Part shown: positions 9,849-22,937 of the stretch, piece after piece
Position numbering within the stretch: the first letter of the stretch is position 1
How the letters are laid out: the number at the start of each line of letters is the position of its first letter
From: Bigelowiella natans CCMP2755
Taxonomy: Eukaryota > Cercozoa > Chlorarachniophyceae
Length of the DNA stretch: 32,500 bases
Direction of reading: 5' to 3'
Assembly (NCBI GenBank): GCA_000320545.1
Contig: ADNK01001587.1
Span: forward strand, 1-32,500
Notes under the pieces: generated by a model
The model's input: only the letters and a program-made list of their open reading frames with translations
Told to the model about the DNA's origin: nothing
Database searches by the model: none
Program-made: the position numbers and the translations under genes

Positions 9849-10973
9849 ATGGCTTCTTCCGCCCCTCGTGAGTACTCGTTCTTTCTCAATTCTGCTGATA
9901 GTGTCCTGACTCACGCCGATTCCAATGCCAACTAATGCAATTTTTCCGCTAAATAGCAGCCATTGTTGTCGGCACATCGTTTGCTGAAGTTATTATACTA
10001 CTCTTTCTGTTTGTACTGGCGTTTTAAAGAAAATGGAGAGGGAGGAGAAGGAGGAGGAGTTGATGGTGTAGGAGAGCAAGGAACGAAAGCTAAGGAAACC
10101 TTGATGGATGAGGAGGAGTTGGATGCTGAAATTAGAAAATTACAGGCATCAATTGAGGACCAGGAAAAAAAACTTGAAATGGTTGACCAACATCAAGATA
10201 AAGATTCATTCATATACGTGTATACATAATCGACTTGCCATTACTTCTACTCACAAGGAACCTTCCTATCGTACATTGCTGCAGGCAAAAGAACGTCGCT
10301 TTTCGTTAGACCCGAGGCAGAAAATGCGGAAAGAGTTACAGAATAAACTGAATAGCGTTCAAAGCGAGTTCGACGACGAGGAAGCTCACATCCAAGTATC
10401 ACCTACCAACATCATCCGCACCATCGCTGCTACTGCCGAACAATGCTGTGAGAGCTGTAATTTGTCTGTTCTTCGCAGCCCCTCACCCTTTGTGCCCCCG
10501 TTGTACATTTAGGAAGACGCAGAGAAGGTTACACAGCTTGAGGACGAAATAAGGAGCTTGGAACGTAAGCACGATGCAATGAGGTAAGAAATATTGAATG
10601 GCGGTGAATTGTAATACCTGTTTCTACTTTACACCGCAACTAAAACAAGCATCAATACTCGCAATGGCGGGGCAGCGTCTAACGTATCAGTCACCGAACT
10701 ATTTGGGCTAATTAGAATGTTTGCATAGTAAATACAGCAATACCGGCAGCATAAAAATCATCACTACAAATATTACTGCCTCAAAATATTCGCTTTCATT
10801 CTGTTTTCGATGTCGTCACTCAAACGTTACATGTATGGGTTCTTCCCTCTAGGCAAGCTGCGCTAGATGCAGAGGTGGACGAGTTAATCGATACTCTGGC
10901 ACTCAAAGACATGGAGCTCAAGTCGATAGCATGATACGGATATGAACGATAAATTGACGAATGGATATATAAG

Positions 10974-11013
<40 letters not shown>

Positions 11014-11302
11014 CTTTCGTAGCAATCGCCGTCATTCATACTGGTATATGCTCAGAAGATTGCACTGAGAGCCCCCCCTTTACACACCTTCTTCCTCCTC
11101 CTTCTCCATTGTATTGATACTTCCAGAAACGAAGAGAAACGGCTCGGCGAGATTGATGAAGCCCTCCTCCTCACAGTTGCTCAGGTGTAATAATTGCATG
11201 TTTGTGTTGACTGCTTGCTGGTGGAGGTAGCAGTGAGTTTGAGATGATATCTGGTCCGCGTCTTTCGAGATGCATGGCTACTTAAAAGCTGCTACAATGA
11301 AA

Positions 11303-11334
<32 letters not shown>

Positions 11335-11704
11335 GCACGCACATTCATCCACACGCGCTTCTATGGCTGATGACAACACGTGTGCATGGGTAGATCGATG
11401 CGATGAATGAAATCAAAGCAGACATGCGAAACCAGGTTCTCACCGAATTCCCACACAGCAGTACTTGTCGCAATATTAGCAGAAGAGCTCTGAAAAGAGA
11501 CGGCAGTGATATAAATATGTCTCTCATGATGCACACCTCTGCGCACTGTTCTGATTCGTGGAACGATATCAGAAACTAGAATCCTTGTGTGTATCATAAC
11601 CTTCTTCCAGAAAGCCAAAGAACACCAATGGAGAAACACAAGTATGGACGCGCTCCAGGATCTAGTAACGCATACAATACAATAACAAAATAGTCAATAT
11701 AAAT

Positions 11705-11735
<31 letters not shown>

Positions 11736-11763
11736 TTCTAAATTATATACGAGAAGTAGAAGA

Positions 11764-11812
<49 letters not shown>

Positions 11813-12712
11813 ATATAGTATTGGAGATAGCCTCTATAGTGGGTGACGAGAGTATCCTGATAACTGACATGGTCATATATTGGTGTGTCTGCGTGTGTGT
11901 GTGTGTGTGTGTGTGTTTGCGCATTACTAGACTGCTAGACTGTGTATCTACACACGTGCTAGCATATGGCGTGTATCTAACCTCCCTATTCATACCCCTC
12001 CCTTTTCTCTCTCCCCCCCTCCCCCCTCACCCCCTTCTTTCCTTTCAAACACGAACACGCATACGGAAGAGAAAGATATTTACTGATCATGTCTCTGGTT
12101 GGGTTATGACTCTTTTCTAGGTGAAGAACATTAAGTCGGGGGAGAAAAGGTGAGAATTCCGGCGTACATATCGGAGAGATTTGATACAAATTAGATCGAG
12201 AACCCGAGGAGGGAGAAAGGGGGAGCGGGGCGCTTGCGAGAGAGAGATACTGCAGACGCAAACGTTAATGCTAAATATGGTTTGAGGAACTAGCTGGTAT
12301 GTGCTCTTACGCAGACTCGAAGAGCTTGCTGAGGACGTGAAGAACCAGGAAATCAATCTCGCCGAGAAGGAGAAACAAGCGGAGAACATTGCCCATGACG
12401 TAATCATTTAGCGAGGGTGCGGGGGGGACAAGTAGTAGTTTTTAAAAAGCAACACCTGCAGTTTAAATGGTCATTTTGTGAGTAAAATTATGAATACTTG
12501 TGTACGTGCGTGCGTGCGTGCGTGCGTGCGTGTGTATGCGTGTGTATGCGTGTGTGTGTGTGTACAATGTATATATTGCACGGACAACGTGTACAGGTTA
12601 AATCAGTGAAAGCAGACGAGCTGAAGGCAATGAAAGACAATATTGAAAAAGACCGAAGCTTTTTCAAGGTGCCAGGATAGCAAAATTCGTCATCGTATAC
12701 GTTGTGTAATGG

Positions 12713-12749
<37 letters not shown>

Positions 12750-15700
12750 TGTGGATTGATATTTAGACGTTTTGTATTTCTCTTCACAGAGTCTAGAGAA
12801 ACAAATCGACGAGCAACGACAAGAGCTGAAAAAGAAGGTGTGCTCTACATAATACATTATATATATTATATCTATTGCTCCTTGCCATTGACGTTTTTCA
12901 GTGCTTTTAAGAACGTACCCCTGCTTGTAAAAACCATGCTAAATGCTATATCTTCATATCAGGAGCGTGATATCGAGAAACTGAGCCTAGAATCAGATGA
13001 ATTGAAGGTTTCTCCATCTCCAACAACACACACATCTACAGTACAGCATTCTTATCGAAGTTATCACCGATGACCTATGTTTTCTTTTTAATGCTGTGGC
13101 ATTGCAAAGAACATATACCCTACTAGCTGCGATTACCGTGACCTAAATACTCTTGTTTTTCCTTTTATTCAGCTCGCAGAGCAGCTGCTATCACACGGCG
13201 CAACGAAGGCCTCTGATGATGGCCACGGGGAAACGAATGAAATAAAGGCCACCGAGACATTAATACCATTTGAGGAGTGGGAAAAGCTGGCAGCGGCCGA
13301 GAGAAGTGGCACGAGCAGCGCGGAGAAGCAGAAGAGAAGTGGGGAAGATCTCGAAGAGAAAAGTAGAACATTATACATATATATATATATATATATATAT
13401 ATGTATTAATTGATATGGTATATGCTCACGCGTAATACTTTAGAGAAGAGCTGTTTGGCCCTCCTCCCATGTGTCTTAACCTTCCTTTTTGATTTACCGA
13501 TTTTTATGTCTTATCAGAAGAAAGAGGAGGGGTAGAAAAAATCGACGAGGCATTAAACATCAAGACGCTGGAAAACCAACTCAAAAAAGCTATAAAGCAG
13601 GTAGGTGCTGCTGATTCTTCCGCGCGCACAATCAATACACGCCACACTACTGCAATTCCTAAATGAGCATTGTTGCACGTATCTGAGCGTGTACATTCGA
13701 TAACCCAGTCAAAGGAGCCATTGTCATCGCTACCTGGCCTCTCGCGCAATGACAAGGTCGGTAGCTCTCACATCTGATCCTTCTACAAGGGTGGCATATC
13801 CGCGGCTTCATTTACAACCAAACCACGGCATGTTATTATGATATATCAGGAGATTGCAAGTGCCCGCACCTTGGACTCCTGGAAGAAAATGCAGGTATTT
13901 TTTGCTTTTTCGCCGTGAATCTAAGAGAATGGGATACTGACGGCATTTCCGACCTCATTGATGTGCGCACACGCAGAAAGAGCATCAAGACGCACTCCAA
14001 CTTCGATTCGAAAGACATGTAGTTACTTTGCCCAATATTTCCCTATTCCTGATGACAATCAAAGCGACGACTATTGACAACTGTGCGTGTGCCTATCATC
14101 CTTCTTTCCACTCGCTGACCCACGTGCTTCTAGGCAATGGAAAAAGCAGCTTTTTATGTAGTTGAAGAGATGGCAGCTCAAGGTAGTAATAGTAGTACTA
14201 CCAAAGATTCAGTAGTGTTACTACACAGGGCACAATCGTATTAGAGAAGTTTCTTATAACCAGTACGAGCACATCCATGATCTCGCATATCCACAGTTGC
14301 ATTGCACCTAAATCATACTGCGCATAGAGATTTTTTTGACGACGATAATCCCCCGATGACTGCAATACCATTTCTCCATTCTAAAACCGCTTCTCGAGGC
14401 ATGTATTCTTGTTCCTTCTGTTTCACGTGTGCAATGAATGTTACTGTAGTGGTGGAGGAGATGATAACGGATATCTTCGCTGAATTCAAGAGGTACTTAA
14501 GAATGATGATCATTTCAATTGGTGACTGGTTCCTGAATAAACCGACGATGTTCTAGCCTTTTGACTCTATCGAAACTGTTGAGAGGCGAGACTTTCCAGC
14601 GGCGTTTAGGACCTTGAATTCCCTTGCGCCGAGCGTCTGTTTTGCAAATGTTGTCGATAAATTTCATGACATTTGCGATGACCTTTATGCCGCTACCTCG
14701 TTCCACTCTCTCTCCCCCCCCCCCCTCATAGCAAACGAGTCCGGTCTGAGAGAATCGTCCGTAATATTATCTGCGCTGTAGCCTATAGAGAGGTAAATTA
14801 TATAAAAATATATATTATACACATTTTTGTAGAGCCACGGCCATTTTCTTTCCTTTCTATGGTTCTCACCATTTGTGCTTCCATCGTTGAGCGACTCGCG
14901 CCCAGTTTTGATGCCTTGGGAATGTACAAACAAAGGGCCAAAAGCGAAGAAGAGAGGACTACCAACATGAAGATTCTGCAAATGCTAAGGAAGTAAGAAT
15001 GCACATTTCCATGGAATAGTCATGATGAGAAAAGACGACTCTTGTTACAATGGAAATAGAGTAGCAGAAGGGCACAAATCGTTCGAGACAGAATGTCCAT
15101 ATAACCCTCATATAACACCGCCTTTCCCTCCTGCAGATAGTCAATGTTCTCTCGCATTACTTTCGAAGGCTTTCGAAGGAGCGTGATGAGCGTAACATGG
15201 AGACAAATAAGTACCTTAGACATTAAGGGGGAGGGTGGGATGGGGGGATATCAAGATCATTTGCATTTCTCAGAAGGCGCGTATAGACCGTAAAAGTAAC
15301 ATTTTTACAACCTCCATATGTGCAGACTGATTGCTTTGTCTTAACATTTTATCGGCTGCTCCCTCCTCTCCCATGAACATTCCTCTAAGGCTTCGCTATC
15401 AGCATCGGTGCAACAACGAGAAAGTGTCCGTGATCAAAGGCGGATGGCATTCGCAGCTCGAGCAGGTGTGGTTACACAGCATTTCGTAGAAGCAGAAAGC
15501 ACAAGTGGGTATCTACTTGCCATCGGTGATCCTGAATGATGACAGGCCGCTCAGCGAATATAACAACCGATTACCTTTCTCCTCGGAGAAAAGAGAGGGA
15601 GAGAGGGAGAGGGGGGGAGAGAGAGAGAGAAAGAGAGAAAGAGAGAGTTTTCATTTATACTTCATACGCATTGTGGTTGCCGTTGTGCTGTTATTGCGAA

Positions 15701-15945
15701 AGACGTGGAAGGAGAAGTACGAGTGGCATAGAGTAAACGGTAAGCTACTCACCGTTTGTAGGGAAATATCATAGATCATAAAATAACTTCAACAATGACT
15801 CTTTTGACCATTCTGGGCACAATTCTTTCGGCATCTCATCCTCTTTCGAATCGACTATAGTTTAAGTTAAGTATCTGCAATATATCAGGCAAAATGGAAT
15901 GGATTCCTAAATGGCACGTAGAGGTGTGATTGTAAGGGTTGCAGC

Positions 15946-15979
<34 letters not shown>

Positions 15980-16185
15980 ATAGTAGTAGTTGTAGTGCCA
16001 GTTGAGTATAAGAGAAACTCTCTTTAACGTCTTTCTTTATTCTCTTCGATGCTTCATCAAACCACCAGGAGCAGAGAAGAAGAAACAAAGAAACTGGCCT
16101 TTTTGCCAAGATATTCGGAAAAAGGGACAAGAAGAAGTCGCCATTGCTCCTTTCCCAGCAGCAGGTATGCTTGCGAGAAGAGTAA
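9849..16185 (+). CDS. Coiled-coil protein of unknown function
   Basis: 26 exons: 9849-9867, 10030-10181, 10285-10395, 10513-10583, 10853-10921, 11127-11184, 11394-11435, 11611-11664, 12121-12149, 12315-12399, 12597-12668, 12790-12837, 12963-13007, 13173-13362, 13518-13600, 13850-13894, 13977-14018, 14134-14182, 14450-14492, 14586-14760, 14892-14992, 15169-15210, 15390-15465, 15703-15739, 15889-15923, 16069-16185. About 629 residues, all phases consistent. It starts MASSAPQNGEGGEGG; residues ~30-430 are heptad-rich coiled coil (LMDEEELDAEIRKLQASIED, LEELAEDVKNQEINLAEKEK, SLEKQIDEQRQELKKK). A less charged part (FRTLNSLAPSVCFANVVDKF) and a Trp-rich, basic C-terminus (TWKEKYEWHRVNGKMEWIPK, TGLFAKIFGKRDKKK) follow. 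Such proteins usually act as cytoskeletal or centrosomal/ciliary scaffolds, but I cannot name one. Uncertain points are the end of exon 2 (10181 or 10217), the acceptor at 14586 versus 14557, and whether the last exon stops at TAA 16183-16185 or splices at 16165 into the next gene. Confidence 0.78.
10978..11011. repeat. (TA)n microsatellite in coiled-coil gene intron 5
   Basis: Uninterrupted TA repeat, 56 nt after the donor at 10922. Confidence 0.95.
11302..11342. repeat. (CA)n microsatellite in coiled-coil gene intron 6
   Basis: CA dinucleotide run with few interruptions, ending about 50 nt before the acceptor of exon 7. Confidence 0.9.
11707..11918. repeat. Three stacked microsatellites in one intron: (TA)n, (GA)n, (TG)n
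   Basis: Intron 8 of the coiled-coil gene (11665-12120) carries TA at 11707-11735, GA at 11770-11811 and TG at about 11885-11918. Only short unique stretches separate them. Confidence 0.9.
12504..12563. repeat. (CGTG)n/(TG)n microsatellite in coiled-coil gene intron 10
   Basis: Tetranucleotide CGTG repeat grading into TGTATGCG and TG; it ends 33 nt before exon 11. Confidence 0.9.
12713..12746. repeat. (TA)n microsatellite in coiled-coil gene intron 11
   Basis: TA dinucleotide run about 43 nt upstream of exon 12. Confidence 0.95.
13373..13402. repeat. (TA)n microsatellite in coiled-coil gene intron 14
   Basis: Begins about 10 nt after the donor at 13363. Confidence 0.95.
15594..15648. repeat. 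(GA)n purine microsatellite in coiled-coil gene intron 23
   Basis: A mixed GA/GGGA/GAAA tract. An open frame running through it (15505-15774) is explained by the repeat and not by protein coding. Confidence 0.85.
15943..15990. repeat. (TAG)n trinucleotide repeat in coiled-coil gene intron 25
   Basis: About 15 TAG units with one interruption, 20 nt after the donor at 15924. In the sense strand it supplies a long series of AG dinucleotides upstream of the real acceptor at 16067-16068. Confidence 0.9.
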
Positions 16186-16282
16186 TCAACAAGATCGCAT
16201 TTGATGATGACGATGATGATGGATATAAGATAGATGAGTAGCTTCGACTTACGAAAAACTAGAAACAGTACTCCTATCATCA

Positions 16283-16324
<42 letters not shown>

Positions 16325-16404
16325 CTCTTCTTTTCTCCCCGTCGTCTCTTTTTCCCTGATATGTATGTATATAAATGTGTGTGAATGTTGATATATGTAT
16401 ATAT

Positions 16405-16451
<47 letters not shown>

Positions 16452-16585
16452 TCCGTCATGCCAATATTGAAGAGGATGGAAGGTTATGATATCTCGAATA
16501 AAGATGAAGAGAGCAACGGCAACGGTGATTGTACAAGTAATAGCAGTATATTGCCTGACGTTGTTATAAAGAATGACATGAAACC
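16186..16585. other. Spacer or intron between coiled-coil gene and WD40/ankyrin gene
   Basis: The 400 nt contain a (CT)n repeat at 16286-16322 and a (TA)n repeat at about 16391-16446. A short open frame at 16458-16649 is preceded immediately by TAA and overlaps the chosen start of the next gene in another frame. If exon 16069-16164 is spliced at GTATGC (16165), this stretch is an intron and genes 5 and 6 form a single transcription unit. Confidence 0.5.
16286..16446. repeat. (CT)n and (TA)n microsatellites upstream of the WD40/ankyrin gene
   Basis: CT run at 16286-16322 and TA run at 16391-16446, separated by about 70 nt that is itself T/A-rich. Confidence 0.9.
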
Positions 16586-19500
16586 ATGTTTTCATCACCA
16601 AAAAGACAAACGTCACATGATGCCTTTTATTCTTCCGAGGAAAGCATAATCTCCCTGCCTTGTTCACAGCTGTCCTCTCATATATTTACTGCTATCACAG
16701 AATCATCGGCGCTGCCATCATCCGCAACATCGTGCATAAAGATTTCTCTCTGTGCAATACCCAGCATTCAGCACATCGGGTAGCAGCTGCTATGACCGTT
16801 GCGGCAGTAGTTACTTTGCTTTTGGCCTTTGACTCGTCGTAGTGTTGTAGCGACATAAGCGGAAAATCCCTAGTTTTTCTTGGTAAGTTTACCTGCCATC
16901 TGCTCCTTTTCGATGTTCAACAACTACCACAGATCTATCGCCCATCCAACGGATATGCGAAAGCGCGTGGCGTATATCAAGGTTTAGAAAAGCAGCTGAT
17001 ATAGCAGTGTGTTTGTGTCTGTCAGAACATCGATGTGTAAAGGACCGTAAATGCGCGGTTGTATGATACAGAATGTCTCAATGTTGGTTCCCATTAGTAC
17101 AGATTTCCCCATCAAGAAGAAGAAGAAGAAGAAGAAGAAGAAGAAGAAGAAGATCGTATCATAAGTGCCGTCAGGGATCACCACCTACCTATTATTCGAT
17201 AACCACATCAACATCAAATAGCAGCGATGATGCCATTAACCCTGCTGATTTATGAATGTCAGACGCTAATCCGGAGAGAGATACAATTAGCCGAGACAAT
17301 GATACGAATGAGAATGAAGCTTTTGGTCGATAGAAGCGGAGATAACACAGGAACATCCAAGTCGCCTTTCTTACGGTTTCATCCCTACACAACGGACAAT
17401 GCGGGAGGGAGGCGGCGTGGCCAAATCAAGGACAAGGCACAGAGAGTAAACAATTCAAAGCAGAAAGATCAACAAGCTGCAGAGCAGAGCCTGAGGATTC
17501 TATTGTCGCAGCATTTTCAACAGCCAACACTATCCTCCTCATCATCATCTTCTTCTTCGTCGTCCTCGCCATTCGTATCTAGCCTGGCTCTGTACACATC
17601 CAAGCCGGTTCCGTATCCTGCGAACAATGCTGTTTGTCGCAAGGCCTACAAGCGCAGGTTGACTCGCTATCGTGTTGCGGTAGGTTCAACGCAGGGAGAT
17701 ATAAAGGTCTTTATCTGTGATGTAGTCCGCTCCACGCCGCCTGGGGAGGGGGGGGGCGATGCCAAGGACGACGGTGGGAATTCGACTGACAAAAACGGAA
17801 ATAGGGAAGAGGCGAAGGAGGGAGGAATGCAGAGGGGCAAAAGCAGAGGGGGAATAGAAAGAAAGGACGGTCAAAAGATGAGAGATGGTATAGAAGGCGA
17901 CGGAAAGCAACACCCTCCGGACAGAGACCTCGAACATAAAGAGCAAAAACGAGGAGTGAAGAAAGACAAAGGCAAGAGAGGCGGTTTCGCATCAGGCAAG
18001 TATTTGATGATAGCAACCTGCTTTAGACACTGCTGTAATCACGACTACAATTCTGTTAGCTAGGCTTCTGCTGTCTTTCTCTTCCCACCGTTTTGCCGTC
18101 TTCTTCTTCCTTCCACAATGCTCTTTGCTAACTACATTCCCTCAATAAAGAGGAATCCTGGGGTCGGTGGAGACTTGCCTGGGAAAAGAAAGCATTTGAC
18201 AAACATGATAAGGTAGTACTTTCACCGAATTCGATGAGGAACAGTAAGAGGCACAGTAACACAACCCAAGCAGCTGTACGCACCGACCATCACATATTAC
18301 AGGACAGGATCAACCCACGCTTGCACATATGACTTGTATCATCTGGTTTCTTCTCTCTATTTCCAGGGCACATATGTACAGTTGGATTTCAATCAAACGG
18401 GTGAGGGCCTTGAGCTCCTCGCAATTCATGATCGGCCGGTATGAGCTAGTAAGCGAATCGCATGCAGTATCCTCGTAGCCTTTACTAACCGCTTTGACTA
18501 TTCAGGGAGGAGAGAAGATACTAGAGGTTTGGAGCCTAAGACTGCACAGATACACTGCAAAAGAGGTGCCGGCGTGGAATGACGAAAGCGTCTAAATCTC
18601 CGCGAAACGTTCCGAAGTTTAACATTGGTTTGTTTTGATGACTTTTCTATGATCAATCGATGCGCAAAGGCCTGGAAAGCTCCGTGCGATGACTCTTGGT
18701 TTGGGGATACAAGGCCAGGAAAGCGGCGGAACAAGAGTGCAGAAGGACAGCGGAAAAGGACTGGAGCACTACCAAACGTGATGCCGATGAAGTGCCTCTT
18801 GAGGTAGGAGTAGGAATCGTCTTTCAGTATTTATTGTGTAAAAAAGAAGCTGCAACATGTATGTAAATAAGTGCACGTTCAGGTAGATTTGGTCTGTCGC
18901 TTTCCTTAGAAATCGGTGCATGATTGGTGATGAGGATGTCCGGATTCTGATCCGTCTGATACATAGCAACAATGCAGTGTTCGGCGTGTGTGCGTGCGTT
19001 TACCGCTTGAATCCTTCCTATGATGATGATTAGGCTATTTCCCGCACATCTCGCGAAATCCAACGATTCTCAGTCTGAAGAGACTCTCCCCATTTCCTCC
19101 GCTCCGATGTTTGCCACATGGTTGGGATTCAGTAGTTCAATGCATCGTTTTAGTTCTCCATTTTAATGGCGTTTGGCCCTCATCCTTCTCCTATACGTCT
19201 ACATTCTGAATATTCATTGCTGCTGCTCTTTGCATACAAATAGGTACCCCTCCTCCTCCGCATCGAGCTGCGAATTTAACAATTCCTTGTCGCTTCTGGG
19301 AAATAGAGGCGGTAGTGCTGACGATGGCAGCAAAGGGTTGGTTGTAACAACTGAAGATGGAAGGGTACAGCTGCTATTCTTCAGGTGCAAATGTGTCATA
19401 TGGTTGGCGTGTTATGTTCCTTGAATACTAACCTTAGCAGTTGTTTCAGAAATAGATAAAGTAATTGCATTGCCTGCTATAACAGCATCAATTTGTCTTT

Positions 19501-22500
19501 TACATTCACTCAATAAATCTCTTGCTGAATAATTACCTGGTGGTATATTAATATTGTGAAATGTCTGAGTGTTATTTTGGTATAACACGATTTGTAATAT
19601 ATTTAGCTTTCTTGAGTAAACATTATGCGTCCGTGTTATTTGTTAGGGTGGGGCGAAGCATTAGGAGCAACATACGCATTGGCTCTGGGGAGAGAAAGCT
19701 TCCCGTAGGCAATCTTGCTCCAAAGAAGCTGCTGACAAATTCGATTAGAAACGGCACCTTTGACCTTCACATCAGCCATTCTGTCGGGGCGGCAGGACCT
19801 CAAGATAGTTTCCCCCCTCAATATAAAAAAGGTGAGGTAGATGTGGTAGCGAAAATGCACTCAGGTTGCTTCGTTGCGGTAGGAATTATTGCACAAACTA
19901 CCGCGCTGATGAGAAGGACCAGGGAAGAAATCATCAGCAATGATATATTTGATGATGCGAGATGTGTAGATGCGAAAACATGCTGCCACACGCATGAAGC
20001 TGTTCTGTGCAATTCAGCAGAAGTCTTCGGCTCCCATTTGCCATTCCATTGAAAGTGAGAGAATTCCATTGTTGTTTTTGGAACATACAGTCTTTGATCC
20101 AATGAACCCCAGCCGGTTACGACGCCGTTTCTTCGAAACAAAGCTGGGGAAAAAGGCCCCAATGTACTTTGAAGCCGTTCTAGCTGAGGATGCTACCGGG
20201 GGAATCCATGCGCCTTCCGAGGGGAACGCACAACAGTCTGGCAGCACTAACACAAATGGTCAGGGAATAGTGAACCCGAATACTGCGAGAGGGGAGATAT
20301 CGTCATCATGCTGTTACGTTGAGGTGCCGGGCTTGCTTAAATAAATGGGTAGGAGAATTTCTGACAATAAGAACGAGGAGTGTTGGCCGTGATGCTTATT
20401 GTAAGAGGGGGATGATGAAGCCAATGCTCCGCATAATGCTAACTTTGAAATGTTCTTTTCCTTCCTGCTACTGCGACATCGTGAAGCTGTCAAGCCCCTT
20501 TTTATTGGTATCTGGGAGGACGGAACCCTGGTGGTCTGGAACAAGAGGAAAAAGAACAAGAACAAGAAGAAGAAGGGGAGAAAGAGAAATAAGAACACGA
20601 GAGTAGGAGCAGGAAAGGCAACTGCGAAACAGAATGATGGCTACGAGAGAAAAGGTCGTTTTGAACTTGGGCATAGACGGCGACGCAACCAGGACACCGC
20701 AATGCAGAGCCAAGCTCAAGCAGTAGCAGCAGCAGCAGCAAATAATATTCAGGTATTGTTACCGTTTTTCACCTTTGTAAGCATGAAGGAGGTTGCTGTA
20801 CAATCTGGAGGCTTGCGTTGTTCGCTGAGGACGTATACGTGTTCTTTTCTAGGCTGAAGAAGCAGCAGGGGGCAGCGTGGAAGAAGAAAAAGAAGGAGCA
20901 GCAGACTTTGTGTCAGGTATTGGTGATAATAATAGCCCTTTGAATAGAAACGACGCTGACGGTTAGCGGACTAGATCAACTCGTAGTAATTAATCGAGAG
21001 AGGATGAAATATTGTGATGATATGGTTCGTTGCATCGTCTGACAATTTCAGTGAGACAAATATGATAGAATGCTATGGTGAGAATCATAGAATTTCCGCT
21101 CTGAATGCTACTTCGTCATACTTGTTGTTGTTGGATGGAATTACTAAGAAGACGCCTGGAAGCTCCATGAGGCAACTTTTTTCCGACTATCGTTCGATAA
21201 TGTATCAGCAGGTACGTCTAGCCCTTAGATGCCATCCTCCCCTCGTTTCTCCCATTGTACCCTGAATCTCGATTTCATGTTTATTTTGGCGGTTTTATCG
21301 ATAACGACATCGATGCTGTTGAGTTGAAGTGTATTCGAAATCAAATTATTGTTTGGAGGTGACGGCCTTTTCACCTGTAAACCTGCCCCAGCTTTAGCCC
21401 TATCATTTTTGTCTAAATCCCAACTTATCTTCAGCAACCTTGGAATGCGTTTCGAAACTGCAGCACTACCGCATCGAGACAAGCGTTGAGAGCGTGCACG
21501 CGGAAGTTATTTCTATTCCAAGGTTGCGCCATAGAGAAGACGCAGCAAGTCGAGGAAGGGAAGAGAAGGAAGGGAGAACAAGGGCGGCAGCAGCAGCAGC
21601 ACGAAAATCTCGAGGAATGAAGAAGATGGAGACCGCTGCCCATTGGGTATGGTATATAGAAGAAAAGAACACAAAACAACTGCTCGAAGCAAGAAACCGG
21701 AGTATTGAAATTAATGCCACGTATATTTTGTATGATTTTTTATTATACTATATATACATACATATATGTATATGAGTGTGTGTGTGTGTGTATGTCACTT
21801 ATCTCATAAATGTATATTACTAATGTATTTCTATGCATGCGTATATTACATTAATATCAATTATATTACTGCTGTCCTTCGCGGGGCTGTCAAGGGCAGA
21901 ATCTACCGATGTTTGTCTTGCCACAAGCATGGTTACAGAATAGATATTTGCCCAAAAACCGCTTGATTTACGGTTGTGCACGTGTTCTTGATGCTGCTGC
22001 TGCAACCTCTTTAGATATCACATCGTAGTTTGGGTCCCATATTGCTCGGAGACCACAGGTGAGAAGATGCAGTGATTATAGAACGACTTGGGTGGGGGGG
22101 GGAAATAGAAAAAGCATATTGATGCAACCAGATGATTGAACATTTTAGAGAGAATGTTATGATGATTTATACCCCTCAAAAGTAAGCAATTGAGTGCCCT
22201 GCTGTCTGTGCATTGCATCAGATCAATAAAGATGCATAAAAGGCTTCTTCGTCTTCAATTCGCGATAAGAAGCAGTGACGATGAGGGTGGCAATGGAGAA
22301 AGTAGCGAAGATTCCTATCGTGTCTCTAAGCATCAACATCTTCACGAGATAAGGGCCAACCAGGAGCAGGTATTTGCTACTATCGGTGATAGCAATCGAG
22401 TCGCATATGATCAGCATTTTTTCTTCAGATGTTTGGAACGGCGATAATGAGGAGAGGGACGATGACGGCTATCACTTTCCCAGTAGATCTTCCGCTCAAA

Positions 22501-22904
22501 CGGTAGTAGAATCGAAGAAGAAGCAGCATTCCAAATTCGAAAGTCAAAAAAAACGGCTCATCGCTCCGAATCCTGTATCGAGTAGGAGGGCGGTTATTGT
22601 TTGTTCGCAACTACAAGCCATAACAATAAAAAGCTTATGTTGTTATCCTATGGCCATTTAGGAAAGGGTTGAAGGAACGGCGAGTGCGCGAGGGTAACAC
22701 TGAGTCTAGACGAGAGACAGTAAAGACTGCTGCTATATTTAACAGCATGCTATGCTGATTGGCAGCGTACTGTTGGGTTCTGATATCTTACCCTTAATTC
22801 TTCTCTAAATCAGGAACGCAAAAAATAAGTTATTTGCCCGTTAAAGAAGCTATTCTCGCATCTGACGTAATTGTGTGCCTTTTTTCATAATACATTACAT
22901 AATA

Positions 22905-22937
<33 letters not shown>

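Noticed and set aside
15505-15774. Open frame with Glu/Arg-rich repeat peptide
   Set aside because: It is driven by a (GA)n tract; using it would need a 30 nt intron, whereas exon 15703-15739 joins in phase on both sides.
15943-15990. CRISPR-like or tandem regulatory array
   Set aside because: It is a plain TAG microsatellite; no direct repeats with unique spacers occur anywhere in the window.
19832-20052. Open frame continuing past the donor at 19832
   Set aside because: The donor GTGAGG and the acceptor at 20090 give matching phase into a better exon, so the extension is treated as intron.
22374-22661. Acidic/basic open frame with DNEERDDDGYH
   Set aside because: The preceding exon ends in phase 0, which selects the other frame (MFGTAIMRRGTM), and that frame splices in phase to 22662.
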